NCBI GenBank assembly: GCA_002454045.1 | Contig: DKID01000037.1 | Span: forward strand, 1 to 59,625 | Direction: 5' to 3' | DNA: 59,625 nt | DNA from: Nitrospina sp. UBA6727 | GTDB taxonomy: Bacteria; Nitrospinota; Nitrospinia; Nitrospinales; VA-1 | In this document: positions 24,549 through 37,420 of the stretch, piece by piece | Numbering within the stretch: the first letter of the stretch is position 1 | How the letters are laid out: each line of letters begins with the position of its first letter | Translations under genes and position numbers: made by a program | The notes under the pieces: model-generated | The model's database searches: none | What the model was told of the DNA's origin: nothing | The model's input: the letters and a program-made list of their open reading frames with translations, nothing else

Positions 24549-25076
24549 GTGCCGAACGCGGAAAAAATAAAAAAGGTGGAAGAGTTAAACAGGGTGTTTC
24601 AAAAAGCCACGGCGGCGGTTCTTGCGGACTATCAAGGAATCGACGCCCCCATGTTGACGCAACTCCGCCGTCACATGCGCGCGCAGTCCGTGGATTTTCG
24701 CGTGATCAAAAATACCCTGGCTCGGCAAGCCATGAAGAATACCGTTTTTGAAGTGTTGGACGAGGAACTCAAAGGCCCGGTTTCGCTGGTGGTCAGTTAT
24801 GAAGACCCCATCGCCCCCGCCAAGGCGCTGGCGGAGTTTGCAAAATCGGGAGTTGCGAAAAGCCCCAAAGTACTTTGCGGGGTGATTGAAGGGAAAAAGG
24901 TTTCTCCAGAAGAAGTCAAGGTGCTGGCGAACTTGCCTTCCAAGGAAGTGTTGACCGCAAAGATGCTCGCAACTTTCAACGGGCCCGCCACGAACTTCGT
25001 CGGCGTTTTCCACGGCTTGTTGAGAAAGTTCGTGGGGACGCTCGGCGCGATTCGCGAGAAAAAAGCAGCGGAATAA
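24549..25076 (+). CDS. rplJ: 50S ribosomal protein L10
   Basis: 175-aa L10, the stalk base that holds L7/L12 dimers and recruits translation factors. The N-terminal RNA-binding domain has AVLADYQGIDAPMLTQLRR and RVIKNTLARQA; the C-terminal helix binds L12. I chose GTG 24549, preceded by GAGAGAGGTGGCG, because the family N-terminus aligns from there. An ATG at 24483 would add 22 residues encoded by repeat DNA (Met/Thr/Val-rich) that no L10 has. rplL follows after 75 bp. Confidence 0.95.
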   Translation: MPNAEKIKKVEELNRVFQKATAAVLADYQGIDAPMLTQLRRHMRAQSVDFRVIKNTLARQAMKNTVFEVLDEELKGPVSLVVSYEDPIAPAKALAEFAKSGVAKSPKVLCGVIEGKKVSPEEVKVLANLPSKEVLTAKMLATFNGPATNFVGVFHGLLRKFVGTLGAIREKKAAE

Positions 25077-25151
25077 GTCGGCCCACAAGAGGGCCATCGC
25101 AAAGATATTATAGAAATTTCAAATACCATAATCATTAGAAAGGAGGGCGCA

Positions 25152-25529
25152 ATGGCCGCCACAAAGGAAGATGTGATTTCCTTCATCGATAACATGACGG
25201 TTCTGGAAATGTCCGGGTTCGTGAAAGAATTGGAAGACAAATATGGCGTGACCGCGGCGGCACCGGCAGTCGTGGTTGCCGCTCCCGCGGCGGGAGGGGA
25301 GCCCGTCGCCGAAGAAAAAACCGAGTTCAGCGTGGTGCTTACCGCCATCGGCGACAAGAAAATTCAGGTGATCAAGGAAGTCCGCACCATCACGGGACTA
25401 GGTTTGAAAGACGCCAAAGACTTGGTGGAAGGCGCGCCGAAGGCGATTAAGGAAGGCGTGAAAAAAGAGGAAGCGGAAGAAATCAAAAAGAAAATTGAAG
25501 AAGTCGGCGGAACGGTGGAGATGAAATAA
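25152..25529 (+). CDS. rplL: 50S ribosomal protein L7/L12
   Basis: 125-aa stalk protein present in several copies per ribosome, which contacts EF-G, EF-Tu and IF2. It has the N-terminal dimerisation helices, an Ala/Val/Pro-rich hinge (AAAPAVVVAAPAAGGEP, about residues 36-52) and the globular C-terminal domain with KIQVIKEVRTITGLGLKDAK and LVEGAPKAIKEGVKKEEAE. Preceded by a full Shine-Dalgarno AAAGGAGGG at 25138-25147, the strongest seen in the window and consistent with its multicopy demand. Confidence 0.97.
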   Translation: MAATKEDVISFIDNMTVLEMSGFVKELEDKYGVTAAAPAVVVAAPAAGGEPVAEEKTEFSVVLTAIGDKKIQVIKEVRTITGLGLKDAKDLVEGAPKAIKEGVKKEEAEEIKKKIEEVGGTVEMK

Positions 25530-25610
25530 CGGAGAACGGGGACAGCAATTTCGCCCGCGCCTACCCAGGCAAATTTTCCGTTAATCTTTCTTGCAGAAGG
25601 ATGTCATCTC

Positions 25611-28600
25611 ATGTCGAAGAATCGTTCTCAGAGGACGCTAGGCAATTTCAGAAAAAGAAAAAACTTCGCGCGGATTTCCGCCGTCATCGATATTCCCAAC
25701 CTGATCGAGATTCAAAAGAAATCGTTCGAGTATTTCCTGCAATGGGACGTTGACCCCAGCGAACGCGAGCCCAAAGGATTGGAAGAAGTTTTCCGCGACG
25801 CTTTTCCAATCTCGGATTTGAACGCCAACGCTCACATCGAATACGTCGGATTTGAGGTTGGCACATGGGAGTGCGGTTGCGGCGAGTTCAAAGAGCTCGG
25901 CGGGCCCGGCGTCGTGTGTCCCACCTGCCGGCAGGAAGTCAGTTACGCGGAAAAACACAAACTCAGCGAGTGTCGGCAGAAAGGACTTTCCTATTCCGAC
26001 CCGATAAAAATAATGGTCCGGCTGGTTCTTTTTGACCGCGAGGCAATCGACGTCAACGAGCGTTCCCTGAAGAAATTAAAGGGGCGGATGATCGTCGAAG
26101 AAGTCAAACGCCCGCAGACCTCCAAAACTATAATCTCCGCAAAGACGGAAATCACGACCGAGATTTTGCAAGTTTTGAAGACCGCGAAGATTTCCGCCGT
26201 CACCGTGAACACCGTGCGCGAAGTCAAGGAGCAGAAAATATTTCTCGGCGAAATGCCGCTGATGACCTCCACCGGAACGTTCATGATCAACGGCGTCGAG
26301 CGAGTTATCGTGAGCCAGATGCACCGTTCCCCCGGCGCGTTTTTTTCGCACGACAAAGGCAAATCCCACGTCAGCGGAAAAATTCTTTTTTCGGCGCGCA
26401 TCATCCCCGACCGCGGTTCGTGGGTGGACTTCGAGTTTGACATCAAAGATATTTTGTATGTGAAAATCGACCGCCGCCGCAAACTCCCGGCGACCATCCT
26501 GCTGCAAGCCTTCGGCATGGACAGCAAGACCATTCTCGAAACCTATTACCCGATTGAAAAAATCAGCGTCAGCAGGGATTCGCGCTTCTTCATGAACAGC
26601 AAAAACCTGTTGGTCGGGTTCACAGTCAAAGAGGATATCGTCGACTCCACAACAGGCGACACCCTGCTCAAATCCGGCAAGAAAGTTTCCACGGTCGTAG
26701 CCCGGAAACTGAGCAAGATGTCCAAGTCCATGAAAATTGAAGTCGACCCGGAAAGCCTGATTGGCCGATACCTGCTCGACGAAATCATCGACGCCGAAAC
26801 CGGCGAGATAGAGACCGAGTCGAATCAGGGAATCACCGAAGAAGTTTTGGAGGTTATAAAAAAGCACAAGTTGCGCGAGATTAAAATTCTTCGCATCGAC
26901 GACGAATTGTCCGACACCGCCATCCGCGACACCCTCGCCATTGCCAAAACCTATACGCATGACGACGCCATCCGCGAAGTGTACAAAAGGCTTCGTCCCG
27001 GCGACCCGCCGACGCCGGAAATCGCCCGCACGCTGTTCAACAGCATGTTCTTCAATCCCAAGCGATACAATTTGTCCGTGGTCGGCAGGATTAAGATGAA
27101 CCAAAAGTTCGGATTAGACATCCCGCTGACGAACCGATTGTTGACCTTAGAAGACCTCGCCGCCACGGTGAAGTACATCGTCGGTCTCAGGAACGGCATC
27201 GGCGCGATTGACGACATCGACCACCTCGGCAACCGCCGAGTTCGCGCCGTGGGAGAGTCGCTGGAAAACCAGTTCCGCGTAGGAATGGTGCGCATGGAAC
27301 GCGCCATCGTCGAGCGCATGTCCGTGCAAGATTTAGACATCGCCATGCCGCACGACCTGGTCAACTTCAAACCCGTGACCGCCGCCATCAAAGAATTTTT
27401 CGGCAGCAGTCAACTGTCCCAATTCATGGACCAGACCAACCCGTTGTCAGAGGTGACGCACAAGCGGCGGTTGAGTGCTTTAGGTCCCGGCGGACTGACC
27501 CGCGAACGCGCCGGGTTTGAAGTGCGCGACGTTCACCCGACGCATTACGGGCGCATATGTCCCATCGAAACGCCCGAAGGTCCGAACATCGGGTTGATCG
27601 CCTCGTTGAGCACGTATGCCAGAGTGAACGAGTACGGTTTCATCGAAACGCCTTACCGCAAAGTCGAGGCTTCCGTCGCGAAGGATGAAGTCGAGTTTCA
27701 CACCGCCTTAGTCGAAAACCAATTCGTCATCGCCCAAGCCAATGTCAAGTTGGACAAAAACAAGAAATTCGTCGAGTCCGTCGTGTCCGCCAGAAAAGAC
27801 GGCAATTTCATTTTGTCCCCCAGCGACAAAGTGGACTACATGGACGTGTCGCCGAAACAGTTGATCAGCGTCGCGGCGTCCCTCATCCCCTTTCTCGAAA
27901 ACGATGACGCCAACCGCGCCCTGATGGGTTCAAACATGCAACGACAGGCGGTGCCTCTTCTGCGCGCGAAGGCGCCCTTGGTGGGGACAGGCATGGAGGC
28001 GATCGTCGCCCACGATTCCGGCGCGGTGGTGATCGCCGAAAATGACGGCGAAGTCATCAGCGTTGACGCGACTCGTATCGTCGTCCGCACCGAAAAAAAA
28101 TCCAGAAGCAAAGTTAAGACGAAGCGCAGTCAGTTGGGTTCGAACGTGGACATTTACACGCTGAGCAAATTTCAGCGGTCAAACCAAAACACCTGCATCA
28201 ACCAGCGACCACGCGTGTTTTCTGGGGACAAGGTTCTCCGCGGCGACGTGCTCGCGGACGGGCCCTCCACCGACCAAGGCGAGTTGGCTTTGGGACGAAA
28301 CGTGCTCGTGGCGTTCATGTCTTGGGGAGGATACAACTTTGAGGACGCCATCATCGTCAGCGAAAAGTTAGTCAAGGAAGATGTGTACACCTCCATCCAC
28401 ATTGAAGAGTTTGAAGTGGAGGCGCGCGACACCAAGCAGGGCAAGGAGGAAATCACCCGCGACATTGCCAACGTCGGCGAAGACGCGCTGAAAAATTTGG
28501 ACGACAGCGGGATCATCCGCATCGGCGCCAACGTGAAACCCAACGATATTTTGGTCGCGAAGATTACGCCCAAAGGCGAAACACAACTGAGTCCCGAAGA

Positions 28601-29825
28601 AAAACTTCTCAAAGCGATCTTCGGCGAAAAGGCTGGAGACGTGCGCGACACTTCCCTCCGCGTTCCCCCCGGCGCGCAGGGAACGGTCATCGATGTCAAA
28701 GTTTTTTCCCGCAAAGGACTCGACAAAGATTCCCGCACCCTTGCCATCGAAGAGGAAGATATCGCGCGCATTGAAAAGGACTACGGCGATGAAATAAAAA
28801 TCGTCAAAAGCGAAACCGAAAAAAAGATGCACGCCTTCCTCGCAGGGAAAAAAGCGATGAAGTCCGCGACGATAGGACGAGTCAGTTTGGAGAAGGGGAC
28901 GGTGATTAACGCAGAGTCCATCGCCAAAATGAACATGAAGGAACTCGCAAAAGTTCCGGTCAAACGTGCCGATGGAAAAATGTTTCAAGAGATGGAAGAA
29001 AATTGCAAGAACCAAGTCCAAATTCTAAAATCAATGTTGTCGGAAAAAGTTGCCTACTTGCAAAAAGGCGACGACCTGCTGCCAGGCGTCATCAAGATGG
29101 TCAAGGTGTTCATGGCCATGAAGCGCAAGTTGCAGGTCGGCGACAAAATGGCGGGGCGCCACGGCAACAAAGGCGTCGTCTCCACCATCGTCCCAGAAGA
29201 AGACATGCCCTTCATGGAAGACGGACAACCGATCGAGTTGATCCTCAATCCCTTGGGAGTACCTTCCCGGATGAACGTCGGGCAGATACTCGAAACCAAC
29301 CTTGGCATGGCCGCCAAAGCGACCGGCGAATACATGGCGACCCCAGTGTTCGACGGCGCCCACGAGGATGAAGTCAAGAAACTTCTCGTGCAGAGCAACT
29401 GCTCCGAGACCGGCGAGATCGCCCTTATCGACGGCAAGAACGGCCAGCCCTTCCGACAAAAAGTGATGGTGGGGTACCTGTATATGCTCAAACTGCACCA
29501 TCTCGTTGACGACAAAATTCACGCCCGCTCCACGGGACCGTACTCGCTGGTGACGCAACAGCCATTAGGAGGCAAAGCCCAGTTTGGCGGGCAGAGGCTC
29601 GGCGAGATGGAAGTCTGGGCGTTGGAAGCCTACGGCGCAGCTTACACATTGCAAGAAATGTTGACGGTGAAGTCCGACGACGTCGAAGGCCGCAAACGCG
29701 CGTATGAAGCGGTCGTCAAGGGCGACACGCATTTGAATCCCAGTTTGCCCGAATCGTTCAACGTTCTCATCAAAGAGTTGCAAAGTTTGGCGATTGATGT
29801 GGAGTTGATCGAGGCGGGAAAATAG
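25611..29825 (+). CDS. rpoB: DNA-directed RNA polymerase subunit beta
   Basis: 1404-aa beta subunit of RNA polymerase, forming half of the active-centre cleft. The rifampicin-pocket region is clear: GSSQLSQFMDQTNPLSE at about 598-614, then VTHKRRLSALGPGG, with wild-type residues at the common resistance positions. The catalytic-region motif is RHGNKGVVS and the C-terminal clamp contains GGQRLGEMEVWALEAYGAA. Length suggests lineage-specific insertions modest in size. ATG 25611 follows GAAGGATGTC. The 255-bp gap to rpoC is unusually long for these two genes and is filled by a tandem repeat. Confidence 0.98.
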   Translation: MSKNRSQRTLGNFRKRKNFARISAVIDIPNLIEIQKKSFEYFLQWDVDPSEREPKGLEEVFRDAFPISDLNANAHIEYVGFEVGTWECGCGEFKELGGPGVVCPTCRQEVSYAEKHKLSECRQKGLSYSDPIKIMVRLVLFDREAIDVNERSLKKLKGRMIVEEVKRPQTSKTIISAKTEITTEILQVLKTAKISAVTVNTVREVKEQKIFLGEMPLMTSTGTFMINGVERVIVSQMHRSPGAFFSHDKGKSHVSGKILFSARIIPDRGSWVDFEFDIKDILYVKIDRRRKLPATILLQAFGMDSKTILETYYPIEKISVSRDSRFFMNSKNLLVGFTVKEDIVDSTTGDTLLKSGKKVSTVVARKLSKMSKSMKIEVDPESLIGRYLLDEIIDAETGEIETESNQGITEEVLEVIKKHKLREIKILRIDDELSDTAIRDTLAIAKTYTHDDAIREVYKRLRPGDPPTPEIARTLFNSMFFNPKRYNLSVVGRIKMNQKFGLDIPLTNRLLTLEDLAATVKYIVGLRNGIGAIDDIDHLGNRRVRAVGESLENQFRVGMVRMERAIVERMSVQDLDIAMPHDLVNFKPVTAAIKEFFGSSQLSQFMDQTNPLSEVTHKRRLSALGPGGLTRERAGFEVRDVHPTHYGRICPIETPEGPNIGLIASLSTYARVNEYGFIETPYRKVEASVAKDEVEFHTALVENQFVIAQANVKLDKNKKFVESVVSARKDGNFILSPSDKVDYMDVSPKQLISVAASLIPFLENDDANRALMGSNMQRQAVPLLRAKAPLVGTGMEAIVAHDSGAVVIAENDGEVISVDATRIVVRTEKKSRSKVKTKRSQLGSNVDIYTLSKFQRSNQNTCINQRPRVFSGDKVLRGDVLADGPSTDQGELALGRNVLVAFMSWGGYNFEDAIIVSEKLVKEDVYTSIHIEEFEVEARDTKQGKEEITRDIANVGEDALKNLDDSGIIRIGANVKPNDILVAKITPKGETQLSPEEKLLKAIFGEKAGDVRDTSLRVPPGAQGTVIDVKVFSRKGLDKDSRTLAIEEEDIARIEKDYGDEIKIVKSETEKKMHAFLAGKKAMKSATIGRVSLEKGTVINAESIAKMNMKELAKVPVKRADGKMFQEMEENCKNQVQILKSMLSEKVAYLQKGDDLLPGVIKMVKVFMAMKRKLQVGDKMAGRHGNKGVVSTIVPEEDMPFMEDGQPIELILNPLGVPSRMNVGQILETNLGMAAKATGEYMATPVFDGAHEDEVKKLLVQSNCSETGEIALIDGKNGQPFRQKVMVGYLYMLKLHHLVDDKIHARSTGPYSLVTQQPLGGKAQFGGQRLGEMEVWALEAYGAAYTLQEMLTVKSDDVEGRKRAYEAVVKGDTHLNPSLPESFNVLIKELQSLAIDVELIEAGK

Positions 29826-29880
29826 TTCGCCGCCATCAAAAATTCCCGCCGCGTTTTTTGCCGCCGCTAAATTATTTCGA

Positions 29881-30030
29881 TGCACGACGGCGTAGCGGAG
29901 GCGGGACGCGGTGCGGCGTGACGGTGATGACGGTGGTGGCGCAGTGGTGATGATGACGGTGGCGCAGTGGTGATGATGACGGTGGCGCAGTGGTGACGGT
30001 GACGGCGGCGCAACGACGACGGCACGGCGG
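29881..30030 (+). repeat. tandem 23-bp minisatellite between rpoB and rpoC
   Basis: Three adjacent 23-bp units start at 29941, 29964 and 29987. The first two are identical, GCAGTGGTGATGATGACGGT followed by GGC; the third differs at a few positions. A partial, related unit precedes them from 29917, and GACGACGGCACGGCGG follows. The array lies inside the rpoB-rpoC transcription unit and uses the same words as the other repeats. A TATAAA box abuts its 3' end at 30031-30036. Confidence 0.85.
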
Positions 30031-30080
30031 TATAAAAAATTTCAACGGTTTGCAAAAACCTTAAAAAGGAGAAATCCCCG

Positions 30081-34141
<4,061 letters not shown>

Positions 34142-34169
<28 letters not shown>

Positions 34170-34245
34170 ATTGCGAAAGCAGAACAAGCGACGACGATGA
34201 CGGTGACGATGACGCGATGACGATGACGGAATAAATTGCGAAAGC
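34142..34245 (+). repeat. tandem duplication of the rpoC 3' end with internal GACGATG expansion
   Basis: Copy 1 (34142-34180, 39 nt) starts AGAACAAGC and ends CGGAATAAATTGCGAAAGC, including the rpoC stop. Copy 2 (34181-34245, 65 nt) starts and ends with the same two blocks (9 and 19 nt). Its middle is longer by 26 nt and consists of GACGACGATGACGGTGACG and further GATGACG words. Both copies are adjacent. Confidence 0.85.
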
Positions 34246-34258
34246 CTTTATTTTTCGC

Positions 34259-34288
34259 TTGACTAATAGAGTTCCCGACGCTTACAAT
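34259..34288 (+). promoter_or_regulatory. sigma70-type promoter for the str operon
   Basis: TTGACT (34259-34264), an 18-base spacer and TACAAT (34283-34288): the best bipartite promoter in the window. It lies 90 bp past the rpoC stop and about 120 bp upstream of rpsL, giving a leader of roughly 115 nt. It likely drives rpsL-rpsG-fusA-tuf and perhaps the whole ribosomal run behind them. Confidence 0.7.
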
Positions 34289-34409
34289 CGCGGGTTCCTG
34301 CACGCCTGTTATCTGCCTGATTTAACCCACTGTTTTAATCGACTCCATTGGGTACTTTCAGTTTTGTCTGGTAATCCTTCACGAGGATTGCTTTCGGGGG
34401 ACTATTTTT

Positions 34410-34787
34410 TTGCCTACGATTAGTCAGTTAGTTAAAGCCGGGAGAAAGAAGCCGGTCAAAAAAACCGCAAGCCCAGCGTTGAAGGCTTGCCCGCAACGGC
34501 GCGGGGTTTGCGTCAGAGTTTATACTTCCACGCCGAAGAAACCCAACTCCGCCCTGCGTAAAGTCGCGCGGGTGCGGCTGACGAATGGGATGGAAGTGAC
34601 CACTTATATTCCCGGCGTGGGGCACAATCTGCAAGAGCATTCCATCGTGATGATTCGCGGCGGACGTGTTAAGGATTTGCCCGGCGTTCGGTATCACGTC
34701 GTGCGGGGAAGTTTGGATACGCTGGGGATGGAAAACAGGATGCAGGGACGATCCAAATACGGGGCGAAGAAACCCAAAAAGAACTAA
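34410..34787 (+). CDS. rpsL: 30S ribosomal protein S12
   Basis: 125-aa decoding-site protein that monitors codon-anticodon pairing. Conserved TPKKPNSALRKVARVRLTNG and GGRVKDLPGVRYHVVRG are intact; Lys43 and Lys88 are the streptomycin-sensitive residues. It starts at TTG 34410, giving the standard N-terminus PTISQLVKAGR, with CGGGGG about 9 bases upstream and a run of seven T overlapping the start codon. First gene of the str operon; rpsG follows after 2 bp. Confidence 0.97.
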   Translation: MPTISQLVKAGRKKPVKKTASPALKACPQRRGVCVRVYTSTPKKPNSALRKVARVRLTNGMEVTTYIPGVGHNLQEHSIVMIRGGRVKDLPGVRYHVVRGSLDTLGMENRMQGRSKYGAKKPKKN

Positions 34788-34789
34788 CT

Positions 34790-35260
34790 ATGGCGAGACG
34801 AAGAGAAGCGCAAAAAAGAAAGATCGTCGCCGATCCAAAATACAATGACCCGATGGTCGCCCGTTTCATCAACTGCATATTGAGGAAAGGCAAAAAGGGC
34901 AAAGCCGAAAGCATTTTTTATTCCGCACTCGAAAATATCGGCGCGAAGAGCAAAGAAGAACCACTGCGGGTTTTTCGCAAGGCGGTGGAAAATGCCGCGC
35001 CGATGCTGGAAGTTCAGTCGCGGCGAGTTGGTGGCGCGACTTATCAGGTGCCCGTCGAAGTGAAAGAGAGTCGCCGGATTGCTCTTAGCATGCGCTGGGT
35101 AATCCAGAACGCCAAGGCGCGTTCCGGCAAGTCGATGGCGGAAAAGTTGACCGGCGAACTTTTGGACGCGTTCAGTAATTCCGGCGGCGCGATTAAGAAA
35201 AAAGAAGAGATGCACCGAATGGCGGAGGCGAACAAAGCCTTCGCCCACTACCGTTGGTAA
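34790..35260 (+). CDS. rpsG: 30S ribosomal protein S7
   Basis: 156-aa S7, the nucleating protein of the 30S head, which contacts E-site tRNA. Recognised by RRREAQKRKIVADPKYND, the beta-hairpin/helix region with VRVFRKAVENAAPMLEVQSR-like sequence (residues about 61-79) and VPVEVKESRRIALSMRW. Normal length. It lies in the canonical rpsL-rpsG-fusA-tuf order, 2 bp after rpsL and 19 bp before fusA. Confidence 0.97.
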   Translation: MARRREAQKRKIVADPKYNDPMVARFINCILRKGKKGKAESIFYSALENIGAKSKEEPLRVFRKAVENAAPMLEVQSRRVGGATYQVPVEVKESRRIALSMRWVIQNAKARSGKSMAEKLTGELLDAFSNSGGAIKKKEEMHRMAEANKAFAHYRW

Positions 35261-35279
35261 TTGGAGACGGACGTTTTCC

Positions 35280-37382
35280 ATGAGTAAAAAGTTACAGCCT
35301 GAAAAAATGCGGAACATCGGGATTATCGCCCACATCGACGCGGGCAAAACCACGACGACGGAGCGCATCCTCTACTACACAGGCGTGAGCCACAAAATCG
35401 GCGAAGTGCACGACGGCAACGCCACCATGGATTGGATGGAGCAAGAGCAAGAGCGGGGGATTACCATCACCTCGGCGGCGACAACTTGCTTTTGGCAGGA
35501 CCATCAAATTAACATCATCGACACGCCGGGGCATGTAGATTTCACCGCCGAAGTGGAAAGATCGCTGCGGGTTCTCGACGGCGCCGTCGGGGTGTTCGAC
35601 GCAGTCAGCGGAGTGGAGCCGCAGTCAGAAACAGTTTGGCGGCAAGCCAGCAAGTATCACGTTCCCCGCATTTGTTTCGTCAACAAGATGGACCGCGCCG
35701 GCGCCGATTTTCTAGGTTGCATCCAACAGTTGAAGGACAAACTAAACGCCTGCCCCGTCGTCACCCAATTACCTTTTGGCGTGGAGGCGGATTTTCTCGG
35801 CGTGATCGATTTAATCGACATGAAAGCGAATGTGTATTCGGGCACGCAGGACAAAGGGGAAACCTATGACGTGCTCGACATCGCCGCGGAATACCAGAAG
35901 CAGGCAGAGGAATATCGGGAAAAAATGATCGAGTCAATTTCCGACGTCGACGATATGATCGCCGAAAAATTCCTGAACGGCAAAGAGGTATCCCGCGAAG
36001 AAATTATTTCCGCCTTGCGCAAAGGAACTTTGGAAAATAAGTTCACGCCGATTTTATGCGGCGCCGCGTTCAAGAACAAAGGCGTGCAACAGTTGCTAGA
36101 CGCCATCGTCCACTACCTTCCTTCCCCGCAAGAAATTAAAACCATCACCGGCAACAATCCCAACACGCAGAAAGAAGAAACCCGCACGCTGGATTCCAAA
36201 GAGCCTCTTTCCGCGCTAACCTTCAAAATCATGACCGACCCGTTCGTCGGCCAGTTAGCGTTCGTGCGCGTTTATTCGGGACAATTGAGCAGCGGTTCCT
36301 ACGTGTACAACTCGACGAAAAACGTGAAGGAGCGCGTCGGCCGCATCCTCAGAATGCACGCGAACAAGCGGGAAGAGATCGAAGCGGTGCAAGCCGGCGA
36401 CATCGCCGCGGTCATCGGGCTGAAGAAATCTTGCACCGGAGATACACTTTGCGACCGCGACAAACCGATCATCCTCGAAGCGATTCAATTCCCCGAGCCC
36501 GTCATCTCCGTCGCCATTGAGCCCAAGACCAAAGCCGAGCAGGATAAACTTTCCGACTGCCTCATCAAACTTCTGCGAGAAGACCCCACCTTCAAAGTTT
36601 GCGTTGACCCCGACACCAACCAGACCATCATTTCCGGGATGGGGGAATTGCATCTCGAAATTCTCATCGACCGAATGCGGCGCGAGTTTTCTTTAGACGT
36701 CGACGTGTCCAAGCCGCAAGTGGCGTACAAAGAAACCATCACCAAGGCAGTGGAACACGAAACGAAATATGTCAAGCAAACCGGCGGGCGCGGTCAATAT
36801 GGTCACGTCGTCATCCGCGTGGAACCGAAAGAAGCCGGCTCGGGTTTTGAGTTCGTCAACAAAATTGTCGGCGGCGCGATTCCCCGGGAATTTATTCCCG
36901 CCGTTCAAAAAGGCATCGGCGAGGCGATGGACCGCGGCATCATATGCGGTTATCCCACGGTGGATGTTTCCGTGACCTTGCTGGACGGCTCGTTTCACGA
37001 CGTAGACTCCTCGGAAATGGCGTTCAAGATCTGCGCCTCCATGGCGTTTCAGGAAGCGTGCAAAAAAGGCGACCCGCAATTGCTCGAGCCGATTATGGAC
37101 GTCGAAGTGGTTACGCCCGAAGAGTTCATGGGCGACGTCATCGGCAGGCTGAACTCCAAGCGCGGCAAAGTCAAAGACCTTGCAGACCGCGCCGGCGCGA
37201 AAGTGATCCAGGCAGAAGTTCCCCTTTCGGGAATGTTCGGATACTCCACCAGCCTTCGCTCCGCCACGCAAGGGCGCGCAAACTATTCCATGGAATTTGC
37301 AAAGTATGACGGAGTTCCCGCCGCGGTTGCCGAGGAGTTAATCGCCAAGGCGACCGGCACCAGAGAGAAACTAGCAGTTTAG
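35280..37382 (+). CDS. fusA: elongation factor G
   Basis: 700-aa translocation GTPase that moves tRNA-mRNA through the ribosome and, with ribosome recycling factor, splits ribosomes. G1 motif AHIDAGKTTTTERILYYTG near residue 17, G3 DTPGHVDFTAEVERSLRVLDG and G4 NKMDRAGAD are present, followed by domains II-V. It is a complete canonical EF-G of usual length. ATG 35280 is 19 bp after rpsG with TTGGAGACGG upstream. tuf follows after 38 bp. Confidence 0.98.
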   Translation: MSKKLQPEKMRNIGIIAHIDAGKTTTTERILYYTGVSHKIGEVHDGNATMDWMEQEQERGITITSAATTCFWQDHQINIIDTPGHVDFTAEVERSLRVLDGAVGVFDAVSGVEPQSETVWRQASKYHVPRICFVNKMDRAGADFLGCIQQLKDKLNACPVVTQLPFGVEADFLGVIDLIDMKANVYSGTQDKGETYDVLDIAAEYQKQAEEYREKMIESISDVDDMIAEKFLNGKEVSREEIISALRKGTLENKFTPILCGAAFKNKGVQQLLDAIVHYLPSPQEIKTITGNNPNTQKEETRTLDSKEPLSALTFKIMTDPFVGQLAFVRVYSGQLSSGSYVYNSTKNVKERVGRILRMHANKREEIEAVQAGDIAAVIGLKKSCTGDTLCDRDKPIILEAIQFPEPVISVAIEPKTKAEQDKLSDCLIKLLREDPTFKVCVDPDTNQTIISGMGELHLEILIDRMRREFSLDVDVSKPQVAYKETITKAVEHETKYVKQTGGRGQYGHVVIRVEPKEAGSGFEFVNKIVGGAIPREFIPAVQKGIGEAMDRGIICGYPTVDVSVTLLDGSFHDVDSSEMAFKICASMAFQEACKKGDPQLLEPIMDVEVVTPEEFMGDVIGRLNSKRGKVKDLADRAGAKVIQAEVPLSGMFGYSTSLRSATQGRANYSMEFAKYDGVPAAVAEELIAKATGTREKLAV

Positions 37383-37420
37383 GAAGTACCATTTGAAAAA
37401 TACTATCGGAGTGAATCAGC

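Noticed and set aside
26076..27104. Long minus-strand open frame inside rpoB, and similar ones in tig, rpoC and fusA
   Set aside because: Composition follows the antisense of conserved sense codons; no recognisable protein.
29941..30009. Tandem array considered as a CRISPR
   Set aside because: Units are directly adjacent with no spacers, only 23 bp long, and no cas genes are nearby.
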